A stretch of DNA of 32,223 nucleotides, taken from assembly GCA_002687895.1 (NCBI GenBank), contig NZBL01000018.1, positions 1-32,223 of the forward strand, read 5' to 3'. Of the stretch, positions 23,301-30,136 are shown one piece after another (position 1 is the stretch's first letter; each line of letters begins with the position of its first letter). The position numbers were made by a program, and so were the translations under genes. The stretch comes from a bacterium. GTDB taxonomy: Bacteria > Patescibacteriota > Patescibacteriia > UBA2169. The notes beneath the pieces are model-generated. The model had not been told where the DNA came from, did no database searches, and worked only from the letters and a program-made list of their open reading frames with translations.

Positions 23301-23453
23301 TTATACCGAGAATGCTCTGCCATATTGTTTTAGTCTTTTTATAACAGATTTATTTAGTTTTGCGCGATACAAGCTTAGGCCTTCTAGTTTAGAGGATTGT
23401 GATACTGCTTTTTGGATGGATTTCTTATCTGCGGATTTTTTTGCTTTCTTCAT
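23301..23453 (-). CDS. 50-aa Fic inhibitor (class I antitoxin-like, SxxxEG motif)
   Basis: ATG 23453 to TAA 23301-23303, 50 aa, very basic. Residues 20-25 read S-SKL-EG, matching the (S/T)xxxE(G/N) inhibitory motif by which Fic antitoxins place a Glu against the second Arg of the Fic motif. N-terminal KK-rich segment, motif, then a second basic helix (VIKRLKQYGRAF) resembles VbhA/YhfG-type partners. It sits directly upstream of fic in the same frame, separated by one stop and 10 codons, so it could also be the severed N-terminus of a class II Fic protein. Confidence 0.65.
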   Translation of the reverse strand: MKKAKKSADKKSIQKAVSQSSKLEGLSLYRAKLNKSVIKRLKQYGRAFSV

Positions 23454-23454
23454 A

Positions 23455-23472
23455 TATGCTTATTTTAGCATA
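23455..23472. promoter_or_regulatory. Palindrome before the Fic antitoxin-like gene (possible operator)
   Basis: TATGCT (23455-23460) and AGCATA (23467-23472) form a perfect 6-bp inverted repeat with a 6-base centre that reads TAAAAT-like on the minus strand, 2 bases before the ATG. A -10-like element inside a palindrome fits autoregulation of a toxin-antitoxin unit. Confidence 0.4.
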
Positions 23473-23491
23473 TTTTTTGAAGTTTTTGAAG

Positions 23492-24049
23492 CTAAATGGC
23501 CATGGTTGTGGTATCATTTCCCGAAAGCCATTCGTCAATAATATCCACAACTAACTTTAACGACTTTTTTAATTTAATCTCACCAGATTTGCTTGGAGGC
23601 TTTAGGATGTAATCTTCACTGGAAATTCTTTGTTTTCCTGCTTTTTGGTCTGCAACACCTATTTTGAGGCGGGCTATTTTGTCAGATTTTAATGACGTCA
23701 ATACAGATTGCATGCCTTGATGCCCGCCGCTTGAGCCATCTGGTCTTAGCCGCAAAGTGCCGACCAAGAGATCAATATCATCAAAGATAATTAAAATATT
23801 TTCTTTTTTAATTTTGTAATATCGCGCGATCTTTCCAACAGCGTCTCCAGACTTATTCATAAAAGTTTGAGGCTTTGCAAGAATGGTTTTTGATTTACCA
23901 ATCTTGGTTTCAGCTATTTCTGCGTTAAACTTATCATTCATTTTCCAGTCGCCTTTATCAACTAAAACATCAACTGCGCGAAAGCCAGTATTATGTCGAG
24001 TTTTTTCATATTCTTTGCCTGGGTTGCCAAGGCCTATAATTAATTTCAT
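23492..24049 (-). CDS. pth: Peptidyl-tRNA hydrolase
   Basis: 185 aa. MKLIIGLGNPGKEYEKTRHNTGF with catalytic His19, KPQTFMNKSG, the FDDIDLLVG acid segment and SGGHQGMQSV are all family signatures. It frees tRNA from peptides dropped by stalled ribosomes and acts in the cytosol. The start lies 3 bases after the der stop, so it is the end of the LCP-der-pth operon. No terminator was seen before the Fic module. Confidence 0.96.
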   Translation of the reverse strand: MKLIIGLGNPGKEYEKTRHNTGFRAVDVLVDKGDWKMNDKFNAEIAETKIGKSKTILAKPQTFMNKSGDAVGKIARYYKIKKENILIIFDDIDLLVGTLRLRPDGSSGGHQGMQSVLTSLKSDKIARLKIGVADQKAGKQRISSEDYILKPPSKSGEIKLKKSLKLVVDIIDEWLSGNDTTTMAI

Positions 24050-24052
24050 ATA

Positions 24053-25462
24053 TTATCTTTTAGGATTTTTTCTTGGTATGCGCCTGCTTCTATGGGTCAT
24101 GCGCTTCTTTTTTGGTTTTTCAATATTCATTTCATCTTTTTTCAATTCCCGCTCTTTTACTACTAGTTTAATGGGCACACCCTCAAAGTCAAATTTTTCC
24201 CTTAAAGAGTTTGTTAAGTATTGTTTATAGGACAATGCAAGTTTTGTTTTGTTAGGTATATCAAGTATAAATGATGGGGGATTGGTTGCTGTTTGCTTGA
24301 GCGACAGTAAGCGTGGCCTGCGAGTGCCTTTGCCAATTGTTGGTTTTCGTTTTTTGATTGAGGCTTTTAAGAATTTAGAAAGCGCGTTATCTGTAATTTC
24401 GCGGGAAAGATTTTTTTTGACATCACTTGCAAGCGTTAAAATTTCTTTTGTGCGCTTGTTATCTTGGGCAGAAGTAAATATAATAGGCACCCAAGAAAGA
24501 TTTGGAAAACTGGATGCAATATAATCAGTATACTTGTTAATAGTTTTTTCATCCTTTTCTGGAATTTTATCCCACTTGTTAGCCACAATAAACAATCCTT
24601 TATTTGTGTCTTCAATCTCTCGCGCAAGGCGGTGATCCTGTGAAGTCAGTTTTTCTGAAATATCCATAACCAAGGCAACCACATCGCTGCGGTTAATAGC
24701 TGCTATTGATTTATTAATGCTCAAGTGCTCAACTTCATTACCATGCTTTGTTTTTCTCCTTATTCCAGCTGTGTCAATTACATCAAATGCCGTATCTTTG
24801 TATTCAATCACAACATCCTGCGAATCGCGCGTAGTATGAGGCGTTTCCGAAACTATCATGCGCTCCTTTCCTAGTATGCTGTTTAAAAGAGATGATTTGC
24901 CCACATTAGGCTTTCCAATAAGAGCAAGTGTTATATCAGATTTAATATGCTCAACATCTGCATCTTTAATTAATTCAGTTATCTTGTCCAAAAGATCGCC
25001 GATTCCAGAGCCGTTTATGGCGCTTATTTTTTGCGTGTCCAGCTTAAATCTAGCGAACGCATTTGCGAGTTTTCTTTTTTTCGCGTTATCGCATTTATTG
25101 ATTACTAGAATTATGGGCTTTCCAAGCTTGCGCAGGCTTTTGATGATTTGCTGGTCTTGAGGCAAAGGCCCGATATCAGCGTCTACCATAAATAAGATAA
25201 GAGCGGCTTGTGATTGCGCTTGGCTAGCTTGCGCGATTATTGGGTCATGGTAAATGTCCTGCTTGCTAGGATCCAAGCCCCCTGTATCAACCAAAGTAAA
25301 TTGTTTTTTGCGCCACATAACTTGCGACTCCAGCCTGTCGCGCGTTGTTCCGGCCTCTGGAAGAACTAAGGCTTTTTTCTGTTCAGACACAGCATTAAAT
25401 AATGTTGATTTTCCAACATTGCTCCTTCCTACAATAACTACAAAAGGAAGTTCACGCGCCAT
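24053..25462 (-). CDS. der: Ribosome-assembly GTPase Der (EngA)
   Basis: 469 aa with two tandem GTPase domains: G1 GRSNVGKST (~12-20) and GKPNVGKSS (~188), G3 DTGG and DTAG, G4 NKCD and NKWD. The C-terminal KH-like domain holds FEGVPIKLVVKERE, then an Arg/Lys-rich tail (KKKRMTHRSRRIPRKNPKR). Der helps 50S subunit maturation. It starts 3 bases after the LCP gene stop and is followed 3 bases later by pth. Confidence 0.97.
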   Translation of the reverse strand: MARELPFVVIVGRSNVGKSTLFNAVSEQKKALVLPEAGTTRDRLESQVMWRKKQFTLVDTGGLDPSKQDIYHDPIIAQASQAQSQAALILFMVDADIGPLPQDQQIIKSLRKLGKPIILVINKCDNAKKRKLANAFARFKLDTQKISAINGSGIGDLLDKITELIKDADVEHIKSDITLALIGKPNVGKSSLLNSILGKERMIVSETPHTTRDSQDVVIEYKDTAFDVIDTAGIRRKTKHGNEVEHLSINKSIAAINRSDVVALVMDISEKLTSQDHRLAREIEDTNKGLFIVANKWDKIPEKDEKTINKYTDYIASSFPNLSWVPIIFTSAQDNKRTKEILTLASDVKKNLSREITDNALSKFLKASIKKRKPTIGKGTRRPRLLSLKQTATNPPSFILDIPNKTKLALSYKQYLTNSLREKFDFEGVPIKLVVKERELKKDEMNIEKPKKKRMTHRSRRIPRKNPKR

Positions 25463-25465
25463 AGG

Positions 25466-26923
25466 CTATGAAACAGAATCTGACCCAACTATAATAAGCA
25501 TATCAGCGTCAGGAACTGTAATAAAATTAGGAAGGCTTGGGGCCACGTTTGCGTTTAAAGTTTCTATAATAAGCTGCATATCGCTTGCTGGAACTTGGTC
25601 TGAAAGCTTGTATATGACTGTTTTTTCATAATCCCGCATAGGAGAGTTCGCAATCTGGGTTATGTTGTATGAAAGCTTTTCAAGCTCAAGCGCTGTGTTG
25701 GCTGCAAGCCCCTCGCTTAGCGTGCCGTTATGAATTACTATTTTCAGCCCTTCTGCGATATCGCTCGCGCTGACCACGGAAAGCATCGGGTCTTGATATA
25801 GTAAATTTCTTGCTACTTTCTTGATTTCAGAAAAGTCTGTGCTAGCGAGCCTTGGGCGAAGAAGATAAGAGCCTTCTTCGTTTGTGTCGGCAATTAGCAA
25901 TCCTCCTTGTTCTGTGCTTAAAACAACTTGAGTTATATTCTGCTTGTCTGCTTTTTTAGCTATTTCATACAGCCTGAACAGCTGCCATAGCTTCATGTCA
26001 GTTTCTACATGCTCTCCAATAATATCAGATAAGCTTAAAAGCTTGTTTGGGTTAATAAGAGTTGAAAGCGCTAGCGTGCGCGCCTGCAAAGCCTGCAATA
26101 TCTGCTGCTGCCTTCTTGCGCGCGCGAAATCTGTTCCTTCTCCGTCTGTGCCGTGCCTGGAGCGGACATATTTCAAAGCCTCATTGCCTTTTAAGTTCTG
26201 CCATCCAGAATCAAAGTGCACTGGCTCATATCCAAAGCTGTCGTCTGGATATTGGTAATCAGTAAATTCAGAAGGTATATCAACCCTAATTCCTCCAAGA
26301 GCGTCTACTATTTTTACAAAACCCTCAAAGTCCAGCTTTATATAGTAGTGCATGCTAAGGCTGGTTATGGCGCTGACTGTTTTTTTGGAAAGATCTGCTC
26401 CAGCCCGAATTTCATCTGGATTCATCGCGGCTCCATATGCGTTTGCGGAGTTTATTTTTTGCCATCCAACCCCAGGAATAGGCGCAACCAAGTCGCGAGG
26501 TATGGAAAGAAGACCAGTTTCTCCGTTTAATGGGTTAATGCTTGCCACTATTATTGTGTCAGTCAGCTGTCCTCCATCATGCTCCTCTCCTCCTATTCCA
26601 AGAAGCAGTATATTGATTCTTTCTTGATCTTCTCCAAGAAGGGGCTTGTCTCCTGAAACAGCTAAATGCTTTATCTGCTCAAATACAGAGGCATTGCCCA
26701 ATTGATGGGCTAAATCATTGCTGGAGATTACGGCGCGCGTTGTATATACTAGTCCAAGCAATAGGATAAATGTAATGGCAGTCGGCGCTATTTTGCCCCA
26801 CGTAAAAAATTTTTTCTTCTGTTTAGGAGAAAATTCCTGAATTACTTTTTCGCTTTCTTCGGCTGCATCCTCTACAAAATCGCGAGTAGTGCGTAAAAAA
26901 TCTATTTGTTTGCGCTTGTACAT
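25466..26923 (-). CDS. LytR-CpsA-Psr (LCP) protein with LytR_C domain
   Basis: 485 aa. A cytoplasmic basic N-terminus is followed by one membrane helix (~45-66, APTAITFILLLGLVYTT). The extracellular LCP domain has INILLLGIGG, LTDTIIVASINP, LSIPRDLVAPIPG, INSANAYG, DALGGIRVDI and YVRSRHGTDGEGTDFARARRQQQIL; these Arg residues bind the polyprenyl-phosphate head group. The C-terminal ~100 residues match a LytR_C domain (IVIHNGTLSEGLA, TVIYKLSD). LCP enzymes attach glycopolymers to the cell wall. First gene of an operon with der and pth. Confidence 0.93.
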   Translation of the reverse strand: MYKRKQIDFLRTTRDFVEDAAEESEKVIQEFSPKQKKKFFTWGKIAPTAITFILLLGLVYTTRAVISSNDLAHQLGNASVFEQIKHLAVSGDKPLLGEDQERINILLLGIGGEEHDGGQLTDTIIVASINPLNGETGLLSIPRDLVAPIPGVGWQKINSANAYGAAMNPDEIRAGADLSKKTVSAITSLSMHYYIKLDFEGFVKIVDALGGIRVDIPSEFTDYQYPDDSFGYEPVHFDSGWQNLKGNEALKYVRSRHGTDGEGTDFARARRQQQILQALQARTLALSTLINPNKLLSLSDIIGEHVETDMKLWQLFRLYEIAKKADKQNITQVVLSTEQGGLLIADTNEEGSYLLRPRLASTDFSEIKKVARNLLYQDPMLSVVSASDIAEGLKIVIHNGTLSEGLAANTALELEKLSYNITQIANSPMRDYEKTVIYKLSDQVPASDMQLIIETLNANVAPSLPNFITVPDADMLIIVGSDSVS

Positions 26924-26967
26924 GATTATTCAAACTTAGCTGGAATTTGTGAACTTTCAATGATAGT

Positions 26968-26996
26968 ATTATACAAGATTAATAAGGTTTAGTAAA
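26968..26996 (-). promoter_or_regulatory. LCP-der-pth operon promoter
   Basis: Minus strand TTTACT (26991-26996), an exact 17-base spacer and TATAAT (26968-26973); start near 26961 with a leader of ~38 bases. It is divergent from the lepB promoter. Confidence 0.65.
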
Positions 26997-27018
26997 TCGT
27001 ATTTTACAGCTCCAAACA

Positions 27019-27046
27019 TTGCAAATTATAAAACATCTGCTATAAT
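27019..27046 (+). promoter_or_regulatory. lepB promoter with extended -10
   Basis: TTGCAA (27019-27024), 16-base spacer, TGCTATAAT extended -10 (27038-27046). The start near 27053 leaves only ~5 bases before ATG 27058, so the mRNA is nearly leaderless. Confidence 0.68.
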
Positions 27047-27057
27047 CACAGGGTTTT

Positions 27058-27696
27058 ATGGGTAATATAGAATCAAAAAAACAACATAGCAAACAAGCAT
27101 CAGAAATGGATAAGATGATGAAAGACGCGTCCCACATAACAGGAGGCGGTGTATTGGCGTTTATTACAGAGCTGATTAAAATAGTCTTGATCGCGCTTGC
27201 TATTATTATTCCTGTTAGATATTTTTTAATAAAGCCGTTTTACGTGAACGGCGCTTCAATGGAGCCCACATATCAAAACCGCGAATATCTTATTATTGAT
27301 GAAATCAGCTATAGATTTTCCGAGCCAATACGCGGAGAAGTGGTTGTGTTTAAGTATCCAGAAGACCCAAGCCAGTTTTTTATAAAAAGAATAATAGGCC
27401 TGCCTAACGAGCGTCTAGTGGTACAAGACGGTTCTGTTGTGCTATATAACAGCCAGAATCCAAACGGCTTAACCCTTAATGAGCCATATCTTTCAGATAA
27501 TATAATTACAGTTGGATTCAGCGATGTTAAGCTTGGCAAAGGAGAATATTTTGTGCTTGGGGACAATAGAACAGCAAGTTTGGATTCCAGAAGGTTTGGG
27601 CCTCTTATGAAAGACGAGCTAATTGGAAAGGTGTGGCTTCGCGGATGGCCATTAAACCGCATAGGCGTGCTGCAGCACTATTCATTTGGATTTTAA
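27058..27696 (+). CDS. lepB: Signal peptidase I
   Basis: 212 aa. A single N-terminal membrane helix (~37-58, LIKIVLIALAIIIPVRYF) follows a charged cytoplasmic head. Box B has catalytic Ser67 (NGASMEPT), and box D the general-base Lys110 (FFIKRIIGLP). Box E is FVLGDNRTASLDSRRFGPL. It removes signal peptides from exported proteins on the outer face of the membrane, which fits the many exported surface proteins in this window. hisS follows 11 bases later, probably co-transcribed. Confidence 0.95.
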   Translation: MGNIESKKQHSKQASEMDKMMKDASHITGGGVLAFITELIKIVLIALAIIIPVRYFLIKPFYVNGASMEPTYQNREYLIIDEISYRFSEPIRGEVVVFKYPEDPSQFFIKRIIGLPNERLVVQDGSVVLYNSQNPNGLTLNEPYLSDNIITVGFSDVKLGKGEYFVLGDNRTASLDSRRFGPLMKDELIGKVWLRGWPLNRIGVLQHYSFGF

Positions 27697-27707
27697 TATA
27701 ATAAATT

Positions 27708-29063
27708 ATGACAGCTGATACTCAAACCAAAAAAACCAAGCAAGCAGGCTCGCACGCAAAAAGAACGCCCAAGCCCCCAAAGCTGCTTCGCGGATTTAGG
27801 GATATCTTGCCAGAAGATTCAATATTTTGGCAGCATGCCAAGCAAACCGCGTTTTCCACTTTATTGGATTATGGATATGGAGAAATAGACACTCCAATGC
27901 TGGAGCAGACTAGCTTGTTCAAAAGAACTATTGGCGAGCATACTGATATTGTTTCAAAAGAAATGTTCACATTTGAGGACAAAGGAGGGGATTCAGTAAC
28001 AATGCGCCCAGAGTTCACAGCAAGCTTTGCGCGCGCTTACGTGGAGCACGGAATGTTCAACAGGCCCCAGCCAGTTAAGCTTTTCAGCATTGGCCCGGCT
28101 TTTAGATATGACAGGCCACAGGCTGGGCGTTTTAGGCAGTTCAACCAGATAAATTTTGAAATTTTCGGAAATGACCATCCTGTGGCTGACGCTGAAATTA
28201 TTTTTCTTTCCTATTTAATATGCAAGCAGCTTGGATTGGATATTAGTATTCACGTGAACAGCCTTGGCACTCCAGAATCTCGGGAAGAGTATGTTGGAAT
28301 TCTTAAAGAATATTTTAAATCAAAGCGAAGGCTTTTGTGCGAAGACTGCAAAAAGCGCCTTACAAAAAATACTTTGCGCATTTTAGACTGCAAAGAAGAG
28401 GAATGCAATCAGCTTGCGCAGTCAGCTCCCCAGCTTGTAGATCATCTTGACGAAGAGTCTAAGCAGCATTTTGTGGCTGTTTTAGAGCATTTAGACGAGT
28501 CAGAGGTTCCATATGAGCTTAATCCATATATTGTGCGAGGGCTTGACTACTACAATAGGACAGCATTTGAAATTTTCGCGAAAATAGGCGAGCATACAGA
28601 AGATCAATCCGAGTCCAAGCCAATCGCATTAGGAGGAGGAGGAAGATATGACGGCTTGGTTGAGCTTTTAGGGGGAAGGGAAACTCCTGGAGTTGGAGTT
28701 GCAATCGGGATAGAGCGTATAATTGACGCAATAAAAAAATTAGGCCAAAAGCCCACAAGTCAAAAAAAGCCCCAAGTATTTTTAGCCCAGCTTGGAGAGG
28801 AGGCCACAAAGCACGCTTTTACTTTGTTTGAAACTCTGCGAACTGCTGGAATAAGGACTAGGGCCAATTTCGCAAAGTCAGGATTAAAGGAGCAATTAGA
28901 GCACGCAGACAAGCTAGGGGTATTGTATGCTGTTATATTAGGCCAAAAAGAGCTTTTAGATGAAACAGTTATTATTCGGGACATGGAAAATGGAATTCAA
29001 GAAGTGGTTGATCTCGCGAAAATTGCTGAAGAGCTTAAAAAGAGGCTTAAGAAAGGAATATAA
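27708..29063 (+). CDS. hisS: Histidine-tRNA ligase
   Basis: 451 aa. Class II aminoacyl-tRNA synthetase: motif 1 around LRGFRDILPEDS and DTPMLEQTSLFKR, motif 2 FRYDRPQAGRFRQFNQINFEIFG, the histidine-specific VRGLDYYNRTAFEIF, and motif 3 GVGVAIGIERI. C-terminal anticodon-binding domain from ~360 (PQVFLAQLG to the end). A Lys-rich extension of ~25 residues precedes the family start PKLLRGFRD, so a later start is possible, but ATG 27708 fits the short distance to lepB. Confidence 0.95.
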   Translation: MTADTQTKKTKQAGSHAKRTPKPPKLLRGFRDILPEDSIFWQHAKQTAFSTLLDYGYGEIDTPMLEQTSLFKRTIGEHTDIVSKEMFTFEDKGGDSVTMRPEFTASFARAYVEHGMFNRPQPVKLFSIGPAFRYDRPQAGRFRQFNQINFEIFGNDHPVADAEIIFLSYLICKQLGLDISIHVNSLGTPESREEYVGILKEYFKSKRRLLCEDCKKRLTKNTLRILDCKEEECNQLAQSAPQLVDHLDEESKQHFVAVLEHLDESEVPYELNPYIVRGLDYYNRTAFEIFAKIGEHTEDQSESKPIALGGGGRYDGLVELLGGRETPGVGVAIGIERIIDAIKKLGQKPTSQKKPQVFLAQLGEEATKHAFTLFETLRTAGIRTRANFAKSGLKEQLEHADKLGVLYAVILGQKELLDETVIIRDMENGIQEVVDLAKIAEELKKRLKKGI

Positions 29064-29069
29064 ATATTA

Positions 29070-29104
29070 TTGACAATTTACTTTATGTTGTGTTACTCTA
29101 TAAT
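29070..29104 (+). promoter_or_regulatory. rpsU promoter region
   Basis: TTGACA at 29070-29075 and TATAAT at 29099-29104 are both perfect but 23 bases apart. TTGACA may use TACTCT (29094-29099), or the TATAAT may use a weaker -35 (ATTTAC, 29076-29081, spacer 17). A leader of ~30 bases with TTAGG before the ATG follows. Confidence 0.45.
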
Positions 29105-29139
29105 TAAGATTTTTTAATTTATTTACATAATTAGGTTTC

Positions 29140-29391
29140 ATGCCAATTACACTAAAAAGACGAGACAATGAATCCAATGAGCGATTGATTCGCAGATTTT
29201 CCCGAAGAATTCAGACTTCTGGCCTTTTATTGCGCGCAAAAAGGCGCCAATATTTTGAGCAGCCGAAAAATAGCAATAGAAAGAAGAAAGATGCTTTGCG
29301 AAGACTGCTTATGAGAGCTCGCGAAGATTATCTGCGTAAAATAGGGGAATTGGAGGAAGATACATATACAACAAGAAATAAAAGAGGCTAA
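29140..29391 (+). CDS. rpsU: Small ribosomal subunit protein bS21
   Basis: 83 aa, slightly longer than usual. It has the bS21 pattern: a short N-terminal strand, RRDNESNERLIRRFSRRIQTSG, then a long Arg/Lys-rich helix (KDALRRLLMRAREDYLRK). bS21 sits near the 3' end of 16S rRNA and helps initiation. The YqeY-like gene follows 13 bases after the stop, an arrangement (rpsU-yqeY) common in bacteria. Confidence 0.92.
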   Translation: MPITLKRRDNESNERLIRRFSRRIQTSGLLLRAKRRQYFEQPKNSNRKKKDALRRLLMRAREDYLRKIGELEEDTYTTRNKRG

Positions 29392-29404
29392 AAAAGCCTA
29401 GGAT

Positions 29405-29854
29405 ATGAGCCTAAGCGAACAACTGGATAGTGATTTTAAAGAATCACTAAAAAACAAAGAAGCTGAAAAACTTTCAATTTTGCGTTTAGTCCGTTCAAGC
29501 ATAAAGAATTTAGAAATTACTAAGCAGGCAGAGGCTTCTGACGAAGATATAATAGAAATTCTGCAGCGAGAGGTTAAGCAGCATAAGGAATCTATTGAAG
29601 CTAATGTTAAGGCCAATAGAGATGACGAAGTAAAGCGCTTGCAGTCGGAAGTAGAGCTTTTAAAGCAGTATTTGCCTGAAGAGTTATCTTCTGGAGAATT
29701 AAAAGATGTCATAGAAGGCGCGATAAGCGAAACTCAGGCTTCTGGCGTATCTGATGTGGGCAAAGTAATGGGAAAGGTAATGGGAAAGGTAAAAGGCCGC
29801 GCAAGCGGAGACGAAGTAGGGCAAATGGTTAGGGATTTACTTTCTAATAAATAA
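29405..29854 (+). CDS. yqeY: YqeY-like protein (GatB/YqeY domain)
   Basis: 149 aa, the normal family size. It shows the family pattern: LSEQLDSDFKESLKNKEAEKLSILRLVRSSIKN, then an acidic stretch, ILQREVKQHKESIE, LLKQYLPEELS, and the C-terminal DVGKVMGKVMGKVKGRASGDEV glycine-rich segment. The domain is shared with the tail of GatB and may touch tRNA, but the role of the stand-alone protein is not established. It is co-directional with rpsU upstream and the YtxH-like gene 18 bases downstream. Confidence 0.92.
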   Translation: MSLSEQLDSDFKESLKNKEAEKLSILRLVRSSIKNLEITKQAEASDEDIIEILQREVKQHKESIEANVKANRDDEVKRLQSEVELLKQYLPEELSSGELKDVIEGAISETQASGVSDVGKVMGKVMGKVKGRASGDEVGQMVRDLLSNK

Positions 29855-29872
29855 ATTAAATTAAAACAAAAT

Positions 29873-30130
29873 ATGGCTAAAGGAAAATTCGTGTTCGGAG
29901 CTTTGCTTGGGGCCGCGGCTGCGGCGCTTTTAACTCCTGTGGCTGGCAAAAAAGCCCGCAAAAAAGTAGCTGATACAGCTGAAAAAGCTGGAATTGACAA
30001 GGAAAAAATAGATCAAGTAGTTGGCCAAGCAAAAGACATTGGAGGCGGTTTGCTTAAAAAAGCTCAAACAGCGGCAAAAGAAAAAGCAGATTCTATTTCT
30101 TCCAATCCTAAAACCAAAACTAAAAAGTAA
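29873..30130 (+). CDS. YtxH-like small protein
   Basis: 85 aa. A short N-terminal hydrophobic, glycine/alanine-rich segment (FGALLGAAAAALLTPVAGKKARKK) resembles the YtxH/gas-vesicle-type membrane anchor, followed by an amphipathic Ala/Lys-rich helix (AEKAGIDKEKIDQVVGQAKD) and a Lys-rich tail. YtxH proteins are small stress-associated envelope proteins of unknown mechanism. It ends 6 bases before the large pilin-like surface gene, so it is likely co-transcribed. Confidence 0.72.
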   Translation: MAKGKFVFGALLGAAAAALLTPVAGKKARKKVADTAEKAGIDKEKIDQVVGQAKDIGGGLLKKAQTAAKEKADSISSNPKTKTKK

Positions 30131-30136
30131 TCAAAC

